From: Dysgonamonadaceae bacterium | GTDB lineage: Bacteria; Bacteroidota; Bacteroidia; Bacteroidales; Azobacteroidaceae | Length of the DNA stretch: 37,993 bases | Direction: 5' to 3' | Assembly (NCBI GenBank): GCA_031269685.1 | Contig: JAISYU010000084.1 | Coordinates: 1 to 37,993, forward strand | Shown: in pieces, positions 26,762 to 34,452 of the stretch | How the letters are laid out: every line of letters starts with the position of its first letter | Numbering within the stretch: position 1 is the first letter of the stretch | The notes under the pieces: generated by a model | What the model was told of the DNA's origin: nothing | Database searches by the model: none | Seen by the model: only the letters and a program-made list of their open reading frames with translations | Translations under genes and position numbers: made by a program

Positions 26762-27235
26762 ATGATGACTCACAAAAAAGAAAAACCAGACGAGAAGACC
26801 AGAGCCAAAGCGCTTCTCGACAAGTACCTTTCACAGAAACAATACCGCAAAACGGCGGAACGATACGCCATTCTCGACCTTATTTACAGTAACCGCGGAC
26901 ACTTCGAGATTGAGTGGCTGTATCAGGAGATGGAAAAGCAGGAATTTCGCGTAAGCAAGGCAACTATCTACAACACAATGCAATTACTTGTAGAATGTCA
27001 GCTCGTCCTCAAGCACCAGTTCACCAAAAACGTATCGGTTTACGAGCGTGCCATTGGCAATGACCTGCACCACCACCTGATATGCACACAATGTGGCAAG
27101 GTAATCGAATACAAAGACCCTGGACTGATCCAGTTCATCAATGAAAAGGGCATAAAACGCTTCACACCTGCATACTATAACCTGAATATTTACGGAATTT
27201 GCAGCACTTGCACAAGGAAAAAAAAGAAAAAGTAG
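26762..27235 (+). CDS. Fur-family transcriptional regulator
   Basis: The 157-aa protein has a winged-helix N-terminal domain (QYRKTAERYAILDLIYS, then FRVSKATIYNTMQLLVE, the recognition helix) and a C-terminal dimerisation domain with metal ligands (HHHLICTQCGK, ICSTCTRKKK). The two CxxC pairs are the structural zinc site. Family members repress iron, zinc or peroxide-stress genes when metal-loaded; which metal this one senses is not readable. It ends in an unusual run of six basic residues. It lies 15 nt after the DPP III gene and is probably co-transcribed. ATG at 26765 is an alternative start. Confidence 0.92.
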   Translation: MMTHKKEKPDEKTRAKALLDKYLSQKQYRKTAERYAILDLIYSNRGHFEIEWLYQEMEKQEFRVSKATIYNTMQLLVECQLVLKHQFTKNVSVYERAIGNDLHHHLICTQCGKVIEYKDPGLIQFINEKGIKRFTPAYYNLNIYGICSTCTRKKKKK

Positions 27236-27406
27236 CAAAACTTACAGAGTGCACGTAACATTTAGTGTCCGCGCTATTTTGTTTGTAGTAAATTGATAAA
27301 CAGTGTATTAACTTAATTTATTTTTATATGACACCATATTTGACGAGAGCAAGCCTGAACGCCACAAGCGAGGCAATGGAGCCAGATACCATGATACTCT
27401 ATATCT

Positions 27407-28480
27407 GTGAATTCATACGGAAATTATGATTTGGCAGAAAAAACTTTCTATGTAGAATCTGGCGACAAGAACATATCCAGCAACGATGTCGAATTTCGAG
27501 AATATGCCGAATATATCAAGGAATCATTAAGATTGTCAGGTGCTGAAGAAACATACGACAAAAAAGGCGCGGATATGTGTATTCTTGTAAATTACGGAAT
27601 ATCAGATGAATCATATACCGAAACCGTACCAGTCCCAATATGGGGACAGACAGGTGTTTCATCTATCCGAACTACCAGTAAAACAACAGGTTCAGCATCA
27701 GGTTCCGCTCACGGCAGTGCATCAAGAATAGGTAATTCCATTTATGGCTCTGCCTATGGTTCGACGAGTGGCAGTTCTACTACGACGGCAACTACAAATG
27801 TGACGCCTTCATACGGCATCACAGGTTACACAAACGTCGACAGGCGCGTTTCTCTTTTTCGCCGTGTTGTGAATGTGTATGCGTATGATAATCAACAAAC
27901 ATCGGAACCTGTAATGCTTTGGAAAACAAATCTGATAAGCGAAGGAAGTTCAATCGACCTGCGAAGAGTAGTTCCTTATATGGCATATATTGCGTGGGGA
28001 CGCATGGGAAAAAGTACAGGCGAAATGAAAGAATATAAGGTATATGAAAATGATTACTTTTTTCTATGTTGGAAACAGGGAATGCTGACTAACCGCAACA
28101 TAACAGCCTATCCTATATACCGTTCCTCAAATGCGGCACACAGTAATTTTGATATTACCATTGTAGAAAAAACAGATGATGAAACTATTGTAGTAATGAG
28201 GAAAGATGGATGCATAACAACATGGTACAACATTCTGCCAAGTATGTGTATTGAATGTAACGGACAGCAATATTACATACATAGCGTAGACCATTACACA
28301 TTGGGGAAAAAAATTTATAATGAATGTGGTATACGATATTTCAGAATGCACTTTCCCGCAATACCTTCAAATGTTCACAATATCAACATTAGAGAAGATG
28401 AAGTGAAGCCTTTTATTAAATCTACGAGGTATTCTATAAATAAGAAAGGGTTTGAATGGATAGGGCTGTTAATAAAATAA
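27407..28480 (+). CDS. Ser/Gly-rich hypothetical protein, probably missing its native N-terminus
   Basis: The 357-residue frame starts at a GTG, and an in-frame stop lies just upstream (27392-27394). The protein begins inside what looks like a domain (DLAEKTFYVESGDKN, VEFREYAEYIKESLRLSGAEE, ADMCILVNYGI), followed by a low-complexity Gly/Ser/Thr stretch (about 85-130), a VTPSYGITGYTNVDRRVSLFRR segment, and a longer C-terminal domain. Related Bacteroidota proteins that I recall begin with a lipoprotein signal peptide before this point; none is present here in any frame. The sequence upstream (27236-27406) is not signal-like, and no TAnnTTTG promoter is evident. It is therefore probably a 5'-truncated or silent gene; the function is unknown. 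Confidence 0.6.
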   Translation: MNSYGNYDLAEKTFYVESGDKNISSNDVEFREYAEYIKESLRLSGAEETYDKKGADMCILVNYGISDESYTETVPVPIWGQTGVSSIRTTSKTTGSASGSAHGSASRIGNSIYGSAYGSTSGSSTTTATTNVTPSYGITGYTNVDRRVSLFRRVVNVYAYDNQQTSEPVMLWKTNLISEGSSIDLRRVVPYMAYIAWGRMGKSTGEMKEYKVYENDYFFLCWKQGMLTNRNITAYPIYRSSNAAHSNFDITIVEKTDDETIVVMRKDGCITTWYNILPSMCIECNGQQYYIHSVDHYTLGKKIYNECGIRYFRMHFPAIPSNVHNINIREDEVKPFIKSTRYSINKKGFEWIGLLIK

Positions 28481-29021
28481 AAAGGCTACGTATTACCACA
28501 CAGCCTCGAATTTTAGAAGAATCCTTAAGAATTATTCGGCAATATCGGCAATAATGTATCTGTCGGTAATTACTTATGTTCTGTTATCTCACATCCTTTT
28601 TGGTAATAAAACAATCGCATTGTCCCGTAAAGTACCTGTTACCATTGTAATAACAAAGTAAAGAGTTACTCCCCTTAAAGTCCTCAATATCTTTAAAGTC
28701 TTTAATGTCCTTTTTTAAAAAATCATCGCCACATCGCTAAATAGTATCGCCCCCTCGCGAAACAACATCACCAAGTTTCTAAAATACGTCGTTCCCATCC
28801 TTAAAGTCCTTAGTGTCTTTAAAGCCCTTAATATCCTTTTTTAAAAAATCATCGCCGCATCGCTAAATAGTATCGCCCCCTAGCGAAACAACATCACCAA
28901 CTTTCTAAAATACGTCGTTCCCATCCTTAAAGTCATTAATATCTTTAAAGCCCTTAATGTCCTTAAAAGTTATACAATAAATAACTTTTTATACGTTTAC
29001 AATACAAAATAAAAACAATAT
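28481..29021. other. Gene-free stretch, partly repeats
   Basis: 28481-28672 shows no gene and no convincing terminator or RNA. 28673-28968 is the 126-bp repeat region. 28969-29021 is AT-rich and leads into the promoter at 29022. No open frame of coding character is seen on either strand. Confidence 0.75.
28673..28968. repeat. 126-bp tandem repeat, about 2.3 copies, built from 9-bp and 21-bp sub-units
   Basis: Unit starts are at 28673, 28799 and 28925, a period of exactly 126 bp. Each unit opens with four 9-mers of the TTAAAGTCC family and a T-run/A-run junction, then three degenerate 21-mers ending in GCTAAA, GCGAAA or TCTAAA, then an ATACGTCGTTCCCAT tail. The third copy stops after the 9-mers. 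Confidence 0.85.
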
Positions 29022-29052
29022 TTTGCAGATCAAAAAACTTTCCGTACCTTTG
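29022..29052 (+). promoter_or_regulatory. Promoter in front of the 21-bp array and the 219-aa gene
   Basis: TTTG at 29022-29025, 19 nt, then TACCTTTG at 29045-29052. This is a full consensus match. A transcript from here would run through the array into the gene at 29369. Confidence 0.8.
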
Positions 29053-29116
29053 CACCAGAATAGAGAATAAAATATAACATATAATGAATATAATTATAAT
29101 TCTCATCAGTACTTTA
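29053..29116 (+). repeat. Leader-like repeat element, copy 2
   Basis: This is the partner of 447-510, with 25 identical nt at 29065-29089. It starts directly after the -7 box and contains ATG 29084, which opens the frame that continues through the 21-bp array. Confidence 0.6.
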
Positions 29117-29305
29117 TTCATGCGCAGAAATATTTTATTCACGCGCAGAAATATTTTATTCACGCGCAGAAATATTTTATTCACGCGCAGAAATATTTTA
29201 TTCATGCGCAGAAATATTTTATTCATGCGCAGAAATATTTTATTCACGCGCAGAAATATTTTATTCATGCGCAGAAATATTTTGTTCACGCGCAGAAATA
29301 TTTTA
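29117..29305 (+). repeat. Tandem array of nine 21-bp units
   Basis: Units start every 21 bp from 29117 to 29285. The core is CATGCGCAGAAATATTTT, and the units differ almost only by a C/T change (CATG or CACG). A degenerate unit follows at 29306. AAATATTT within each unit is a perfect palindrome. The plus frame from ATG 29084 reads MNIIIILISTLF, then nine (M/T)RRNILF repeats, then a short unique tail, with its stop at 29360-29362, 6 nt before the next gene. Confidence 0.9.
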
Positions 29306-29368
29306 TTTCATCTCGAAAATACTGTATTTAATAACTATTTATATAAATCTATAATTAATTAAATTTTT

Positions 29369-30028
29369 ATGTCAACTACAAATTTTTTACCCGGAACTTA
29401 TTCTGGATTATCAATGTGGCTCTTTAATTTCATTAAAGAACTTACTGAATTGAGAGTAATTTTCGGTATATCGGAAAAGGATTTTTCCGATCTGAAAGCA
29501 GTAACATCAGACTTCCAGGAGGCTAACATCCAAGCAAACTCGTCAAGCGCTACAAGTTACGACCGTCTGTCAAGGAAAGAAAAGGCTGTGTCAACAAAAA
29601 AGACTGTCCGCCAATTTATTAACAGGCATCTACGGTTTAATCCGGCGATGACAAACGAATTACGCAATTTACTCGGAATGACGGTACCTGACCTCGACCA
29701 GACACCCGCATCTCCGCCTGAAACCACGCCGAAAGGTACGGTCGATTTCTCAACCCACCAGAAACATAAACTGAGGGTGAAAGACAGCCAATCATCAGGA
29801 CGCGCGAAGCCGGAGCATGTCCGCGGATTCGAGGTGTGGCACAAGTTCGGAGAAATGCCCGTCAACGATGGGGATTTTTCATACACCGGATTCAGCAGTA
29901 GTAATCGCCTGATAGTCAATTATCCGCTCGATATGGTCGGAACTGTCGTCAGATACCGATTCCGCTGGATAAATACCCGCAGTAAACCGGGTCCGTGGAG
30001 CGACATAGTGTCGGCGATAATTAATTGA
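29369..30028 (+). CDS. 219-aa protein of unknown function (conserved family with C-terminal Fn3/Ig-like domain)
   Basis: The protein has no signal peptide, membrane segment or cysteine. Its N-terminal helical half (about 1-110) ends in FNPAMTNELRNLLGM and then VPD. A Pro-rich linker (TPASPPETTP) is followed by a beta-rich C-terminal half with VRGFEVWHKFGEMP and YRFRWINTRSKPGPWSDIV. I recognise a recurring family in Bacteroidota and Spirochaetes with the same N-P-A-x-T-N-E-x-R-x-x-L-G and GPWS/GPWG motifs, but know of no assigned function. It lies behind a consensus promoter, the 21-bp array and a possible leader ORF. The ATG at 29369 is the only start that keeps the conserved N-terminus. Confidence 0.75.
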   Translation: MSTTNFLPGTYSGLSMWLFNFIKELTELRVIFGISEKDFSDLKAVTSDFQEANIQANSSSATSYDRLSRKEKAVSTKKTVRQFINRHLRFNPAMTNELRNLLGMTVPDLDQTPASPPETTPKGTVDFSTHQKHKLRVKDSQSSGRAKPEHVRGFEVWHKFGEMPVNDGDFSYTGFSSSNRLIVNYPLDMVGTVVRYRFRWINTRSKPGPWSDIVSAIIN

Positions 30029-30090
30029 AGATTGAAAACATGCCGTGAGTCGCGGAATATTTAGAGGTAAGCGTAAACTTAATGCGTTGA

Positions 30091-31467
30091 TTATCCGAAA
30101 AGTTCCCGAAAAGCCTCCTCAACTTTCTTTACCTCGGTAATCGTGATATGCGCTTTGCTTCGCTCAAAGCCTTTCAAATTGTTTTTAGGGATAAGTATTT
30201 TCCTGAAACCGAGTTTCTCCGCCTCCTGAATGCGCTGCTCAACACGGTGTACCGGACGAATTTCCCCCGACAAACCAACCTCGCCCGCCATGCAAACCTC
30301 GCGCTCTGTCGCAACGTCAAGACTCGACGAAAGAATCGCGGAAATTACCGCCAAATCCATAGCCGGATCGTTTACCCGCAAGCCTCCCGCAATGTTGAGG
30401 AAAACATCCTTTTGTGCAATCTTAAATCCCGCTCGTTTCTCAAGCACAGCAAGCAACATATTCATGCGACGAATGTCAAAGCCGGTTGCCGAACGCTGAG
30501 GTGTGCCGTATGCCGCAGTGCTGACAAGAGATTGTGTCTCAATGAGAAAAGGACGTATTCCTTCGATCGCAGCCGCGATCGCCACACCGCTCAACCCCTC
30601 GTGATTCTGTGTCAATAAGAGTTCCGAAGGATTGCTTACCTCCCGTAAACCGTCTTGTCGCATTTCATAAATACCTAATTCCGACGCATTCCCAAAGCGA
30701 TTTTTAATATTTCGCAGGATACGATACATATAGTGCTGATCCCCCTCAAACTGAAGTACCGTATCCACAATATGTTCCAAAACCTTCGGTCCCGCAATGT
30801 TGCCTTCCTTATTTATATGACCAATGAGTAGGGTAGGGGTGTGAGTCTCCTTCGCAAACTTCAATAAAGCCGCAGCCGATTCGCGAACCTGCGAAACACT
30901 GCCGGGACCTGACTCAATTCTTTCCGTATAAACAGTTTGAATAGAGTCAATTATCAATAAATCCGGCTTCAAATTGTTCAAATGAGTGAAAATCGCCTCC
31001 AAATTGGTCTCGCAAAAGATATACAAATTCTGATGCTCATTGCCAAGTCTCTCAGCTCGTAACTTCAATTGCCGGGTGCTCTCTTCGCCGGAGACGTATA
31101 AAGTCTTTAATTTATTGAGTTTGAGTATCGTTTGCAGTACCAAAGTAGATTTTCCAATTCCAGGTTCACCGCCAATCAGGATCAACGAGCCGGGAACCAA
31201 ACCTCCGCCCAGCACACGGTTAAATTCCTCGTCACCCATGTTCAATCGGGTTTCCTCGCCGATGTCAATGTCCTGCAAAAGCACGGGTCGAGTCTTTTTC
31301 GCATCGTAACCTAATCCAGCAAACTGCTGCTGCGAAGAGTTTGCTTTCGGTGATACAATTTCTTCAACGTAAGTGTTCCATTCCTCACAAACAGGACATT
31401 TCCCAAGCCATTTAGGAGAATCGTTACCACAGTTCGAGCAAACAAAAACAGTCTTATTCTTTGACAT
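30091..31467 (-). CDS. radA: DNA repair protein RadA
   Basis: The 458-aa protein is a RecA-like ATPase that promotes branch migration during recombinational repair. The N-terminal zinc finger is CSNCGN...CPVCEEW, the Walker A is GGEPGIGKSTLVLQ (about residue 100), and Walker B-like DLLIIDSIQTVY follows. The RadA-specific motif KNRFGNASELGIYEM is present, and a Lon-protease-like C-terminal domain includes NIAGGLRVNDPAMDLAV and GEVGLSGEIRPV. The frame also has an ATG at 31479; 31467 (MSKNKTVFVC) is the usual start in this family. It is divergent from the tRNA-rpmI-rplT unit. Confidence 0.95.
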   Translation of the reverse strand: MSKNKTVFVCSNCGNDSPKWLGKCPVCEEWNTYVEEIVSPKANSSQQQFAGLGYDAKKTRPVLLQDIDIGEETRLNMGDEEFNRVLGGGLVPGSLILIGGEPGIGKSTLVLQTILKLNKLKTLYVSGEESTRQLKLRAERLGNEHQNLYIFCETNLEAIFTHLNNLKPDLLIIDSIQTVYTERIESGPGSVSQVRESAAALLKFAKETHTPTLLIGHINKEGNIAGPKVLEHIVDTVLQFEGDQHYMYRILRNIKNRFGNASELGIYEMRQDGLREVSNPSELLLTQNHEGLSGVAIAAAIEGIRPFLIETQSLVSTAAYGTPQRSATGFDIRRMNMLLAVLEKRAGFKIAQKDVFLNIAGGLRVNDPAMDLAVISAILSSSLDVATEREVCMAGEVGLSGEIRPVHRVEQRIQEAEKLGFRKILIPKNNLKGFERSKAHITITEVKKVEEAFRELFG

Positions 31468-31562
31468 AGAAAAATACATTTAACATAATCGTAATTATGC
31501 GGATACAGAAATAAAAAGATTTCATAAAAAACAGCACAAAATTAATATAAAAAGCGAGAATA

Positions 31563-31594
31563 TTTGCGTAATAAAAAAAATAGTCGTACCTTTG
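31563..31594 (+). promoter_or_regulatory. Promoter of the tRNA-Arg / rpmI / rplT unit
   Basis: TTTG at 31563-31566, 20 nt, then TACCTTTG at 31587-31594. The tRNA begins 24 nt further on. Confidence 0.75.
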
Positions 31595-31618
31595 CAGCCA
31601 CAAATCAGGAAAATTAAT

Positions 31619-31692
31619 GGCTCCGTGGCTCAACTGAATAGAGCATCTGACTACGGATCAGAAGGTTGGGGGTTTGAATCCCTCCGGAGTCA
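31619..31692 (+). tRNA. tRNA-Arg (anticodon ACG)
   Basis: The 74-nt cloverleaf is readable by hand: acceptor GGCTCCG pairs with CGGAGTC (one G-U), followed by discriminator A. The anticodon stem is TCTGA/TCAGA with loop CTACGGA, giving anticodon ACG (read as ICG after deamination, serving CGU/CGC/CGA). The T-arm is GGGGG-TTTGAAT-CCCTC. CCA is not encoded, consistent with the CCA-adding-enzyme gene in this window. rpmI begins 33 nt downstream, with no terminator between. Confidence 0.95.
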
Positions 31693-31724
31693 CAATCAAT
31701 CAAACAATATTAAAGTTTTACAAG

Positions 31725-31919
31725 ATGCCTAAAATGAAGACTAATTCCGGTGCCAAAAAAAGATTCGCTCTTACCGGAACAGGAAAAATCAAGAGGAAGC
31801 ACGCTTTCAAAAGTCATATTCTTACGAAGAAGACCAAGAAACAAAAGAAACGTTTAACCCATTTCGCGATTCTTAATAAATCGAATGAAAAGAGTGTGAA
31901 AGCACTTTTGGGAATTTAA
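31725..31919 (+). CDS. rpmI: 50S ribosomal protein L35
   Basis: The 64-aa, very basic protein begins [14 protein letters not shown] and contains [17 protein letters not shown] and KRLTHF, the L35 pattern. The open frame extends upstream to 31674, but that part lies inside the tRNA gene, so ATG 31725 is the start. It is followed by rplT after 108 nt. The usual partner infC does not precede it; tRNA-Arg does. Confidence 0.95.
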   Translation: MPKMKTNSGAKKRFALTGTGKIKRKHAFKSHILTKKTKKQKKRLTHFAILNKSNEKSVKALLGI

Positions 31920-32027
31920 TTAACCGTTTCAAAAATCAGTGATTTTCAAAAAGATTTATTAACAGAAATTCAGCACTAAAGAACGCTATAACAAACGTCG
32001 CTGACTTTCACAATCATTTCAAAAACA

Positions 32028-32372
32028 ATGCCAAGAAGTGTAAATCATGTAGCCTCAAGGGCTAAAAGAAAAAGAATCCTCAAACTGACAAGAGGATATT
32101 ATGGTGCAAGACGTAACGTCTGGACTGTCGCCAAAGGAACGTGGGAAAAAGGGTTGACTTATGCGTTCCGTGATCGCCGCGCTAAAAAACGTAACTTTCG
32201 CGCTTTGTGGATACAGCGTATCAACGCTGCAGCACGGCTCGAAGGATTGTCTTATTCACAGTTGATGGGCGCTCTGCATAAGGCAGGAGTAGAAATCAAC
32301 CGCAAAGTGCTTGCAGATTTAGCTCTCAATCATCCTGAAGCATTCCAGGCGATTGTGAATAAGGTAAAATAA
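32028..32372 (+). CDS. rplT: 50S ribosomal protein L20
   Basis: The 114-aa RNA-binding protein needed for early 50S assembly begins [19 protein letters not shown] and continues [37 protein letters not shown] and [14 protein letters not shown], all L20 landmarks. L20 represses its own operon in many bacteria by binding the leader. The 108-nt rpmI-rplT gap could hold such a site, but I see no diagnostic fold. A strong terminator follows. Confidence 0.96.
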   Translation: MPRSVNHVASRAKRKRILKLTRGYYGARRNVWTVAKGTWEKGLTYAFRDRRAKKRNFRALWIQRINAAARLEGLSYSQLMGALHKAGVEINRKVLADLALNHPEAFQAIVNKVK

Positions 32373-32395
32373 ATTGTTTTCATTTTGTTAAGTCC

Positions 32396-32427
32396 GGTAG
32401 GGGAAACCACTCCCCTACCCTTTTTTA
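32396..32427 (+). terminator. Intrinsic terminator after rplT
   Basis: The stem GGTAGGGGA / TCCCCTACC (9 bp, 6-nt loop) is followed by C and a T-rich run. Confidence 0.9.
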
Positions 32428-32474
32428 TTTTAAAAAATTAAACTCTCTTTCGTAGATCTGGGTTAGGCGCAAAT

Positions 32475-32505
32475 TTTGCCATATCATTTATTTCGATTAC
32501 CTTTG
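32475..32505 (+). promoter_or_regulatory. Promoter of the lipoprotein-glmM-peptidase operon
   Basis: TTTG at 32475-32478, 19 nt, then TACCTTTG at 32498-32505, with ATG at 32531. Confidence 0.8.
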
Positions 32506-32530
32506 CAGCCGATATTTATAATCAAAGAAT

Positions 32531-33076
32531 ATGAATAAAACATTGTTTTTTGTCTTTGGAACAATAGCATTGCTCGTCCTGTCAATATCTTGCAACAACC
32601 AGAAGTCAATGCAGGAACTGATTCAGGAAGAAAAGAAAGCCATAGAAAGGTATATCGTCAACAACCACCTGAACATTATAAACCATTTCCCGGAAGACGG
32701 GAAGTTTGGGGAGAAAGACTATTTCAAGACAAGTGAAGGCGTCTATTTCCGAGTGGACAGCTTCAATGTGGAAAAGATGGCGGAAGCGAACAAAGGAGTG
32801 ACCCTGAGAGTGAAATCGGTACATTACATAGCCGTATCCGACACCAGCATATACTCCTTAGAATCCATTCAGCCGTATTCATTTACCTACGGGAAGTCGC
32901 AGACCTATAGCACAACGTTTTGTTCCGCATGGGCTATACCGTTGAAATATGTCGGCGAACATTCGATAGTGGACATGCTCGTACCGTCAAGCTACGGCAC
33001 TTCGGAAAACCGCTCTTCGTTTATCCCTGTCTTCTACAAAGGGGTGACATACACAAACGTCGATGCCCCAAGATAA
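32531..33076 (+). CDS. DUF4827-like lipoprotein
   Basis: The 181-aa protein has a lipoprotein signal ending at SISCNNQ (Cys about residue 21). The body contains MQELIQEEKKAIERYI, then HFPEDGKFGEKDYFKTSEGVYF, CSAWAIPLKYVGEHSIVDML and VPSSYGTSENRS. I recognise the Bacteroidota DUF4827 family, which resembles FKBP-like prolyl isomerases in layout, though no activity has been shown to my knowledge. It is the first gene of an operon: glmM starts 3 nt after its stop. A role in cell-envelope protein folding is a guess from the fold and the lipid anchor. Confidence 0.8.
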   Translation: MNKTLFFVFGTIALLVLSISCNNQKSMQELIQEEKKAIERYIVNNHLNIINHFPEDGKFGEKDYFKTSEGVYFRVDSFNVEKMAEANKGVTLRVKSVHYIAVSDTSIYSLESIQPYSFTYGKSQTYSTTFCSAWAIPLKYVGEHSIVDMLVPSSYGTSENRSSFIPVFYKGVTYTNVDAPR

Positions 33077-33079
33077 ATT

Positions 33080-34450
33080 ATGTCGTTAATCAAATCTATT
33101 TCGGGGATAAGAGGCACAATAGGAGGCAAAGCAGGGGAAAACCTGACTCCGCTTGACATAGTGAAGTTTACCGCCGCTTATGCTACTTTTATCAGTAAAA
33201 AGAATCTTCCTTCAAAGAGTGTTGTTGTCGGTCGAGATGCACGTGTTTCAGGTGAAATGGTACGCGATCTGGTAGCAGGAACGTTGACCGGTATGGGATT
33301 TGACGTGATCGACATAGGACTCGCAACTACCCCTACAACCGAACTTGCTGTTGTCGCCGAACACGCTGCAGGAGGCATCATCATTACCGCATCCCATAAC
33401 CCTAAACAGTGGAACGCTATGAAACTTCTTAACGAAAACGGTGAATTCCTCAATGCTGCAGAAGGCGCCGAGATAGTGAACCTCGCCGAAGCAGGGGATT
33501 TTACTTTTGTTGGAATAGACGATCTTGGTAAGATCAAAACCGACGATACATTTACACAGAAACATGTTGAACATGTACTTGCACTGAACCTTGTTGATGT
33601 TGCAGCAATCCGTGAGGCAGGCTTTACGGTAGTCTTTGATGCGGTAAATTCCGTTGGAGGACTTGCTATTCCATTGCTGCTCGAAGCGCTTGGCGTTAAA
33701 CGTATTATTCCGCTGAATGCAGAGCCGAGCGGTATCTTTGCACACAATCCCGAGCCTCTTCCGCAGCATCTGACGGGCATCGCTTCCCTCGTGAAATCGG
33801 AAAAGGCTGACGTAGGATTCGTTGTTGACCCTGACGTTGACCGTTTGGCAATAGTAACGGAACGCGGGGAAATGTTCGGCGAAGAATATACTCTGGTTTC
33901 CGTGGCGGACTATGTGTTACGGTACGTTAAGGGCAATACTGTTTCCAATCTTAGTTCGACCCGTGCATTGAGGGATATAACGGTTAGGCATGGCGGCAAT
34001 TACGCTGCGGCTGCGGTAGGTGAAGTTAACGTTGTAGAGAAGATGAAAGAAACCGGCGCCGTCATTGGTGGCGAAGGCAACGGTGGTGTGATTTATCCCG
34101 CCTCGCATTACGGACGCGATGCACTTGTCGGCATTGCTCTGTTCTTAAGTTGCTTAGCCAAATCCGGCAAAACTGTCAGTGAATTGCGTGCCGATTATCC
34201 CGATTACTTTATGGCAAAGCAGAGAATAGATCTCTCGCCGGAAACAAATATTGATGCTATCCTTACCTCATTCAAAGAGCGTTACGCCGAATACAGCGTT
34301 AATGATATTGACGGCGTGAAGGTAGATTTCCCCGACCGCTGGGTACATCTGCGCAAATCCAATACCGAGCCGATAATCCGCATCTATACCGAAGCGCCTA
34401 CAATGGAAGATGCCGAAGCGCTGGCGTTTGAGGTCAAAGCCAATATTTAG
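33080..34450 (+). CDS. glmM: Phosphoglucosamine mutase / phosphohexomutase
   Basis: The 456-aa enzyme of the alpha-D-phosphohexomutase family has four domains visible by motif: the phosphoserine loop TASHNPKQWNAMKLL (about residue 103), the metal loop VDPDVDRLAIV (about 251), the sugar-binding loop GGEGNGGVIYP (about 333), and the phosphate-binding loop RKSNTEPIIRIYTEAP near the C-terminus. GlmM converts glucosamine-6-P to glucosamine-1-P for peptidoglycan and LPS precursors. A phosphoglucomutase/phosphomannomutase role is an alternative, since subfamilies overlap. It lies 3 nt after the DUF4827-like gene and 2 nt before the M16 peptidase gene. Confidence 0.88.
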   Translation: MSLIKSISGIRGTIGGKAGENLTPLDIVKFTAAYATFISKKNLPSKSVVVGRDARVSGEMVRDLVAGTLTGMGFDVIDIGLATTPTTELAVVAEHAAGGIIITASHNPKQWNAMKLLNENGEFLNAAEGAEIVNLAEAGDFTFVGIDDLGKIKTDDTFTQKHVEHVLALNLVDVAAIREAGFTVVFDAVNSVGGLAIPLLLEALGVKRIIPLNAEPSGIFAHNPEPLPQHLTGIASLVKSEKADVGFVVDPDVDRLAIVTERGEMFGEEYTLVSVADYVLRYVKGNTVSNLSSTRALRDITVRHGGNYAAAAVGEVNVVEKMKETGAVIGGEGNGGVIYPASHYGRDALVGIALFLSCLAKSGKTVSELRADYPDYFMAKQRIDLSPETNIDAILTSFKERYAEYSVNDIDGVKVDFPDRWVHLRKSNTEPIIRIYTEAPTMEDAEALAFEVKANI

Positions 34451-34452
34451 TC

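Noticed and set aside
27328-27429. 34-codon frame starting at ATG 27328 as the true start of the Ser/Gly-rich protein
   Set aside because: It is in a different frame, is not signal-like, and ends inside the next frame; a frameshift would not restore a recognisable N-terminus.
28484-28508. Terminator after the Ser/Gly-rich gene (AGGCT...AGCCT)
   Set aside because: Only a 5-bp stem with a long loop and no T-run.
28963-29289. Minus-strand frame of 108 codons (MNKIFLR repeats) across the 21-bp array
   Set aside because: It is the antisense shadow of the array; the promoter and leader element point the other way.
31674-31724. N-terminal extension of L35
   Set aside because: It overlaps the tRNA-Arg gene and is not L35-like; MPKMKTN at 31725 is the family start.
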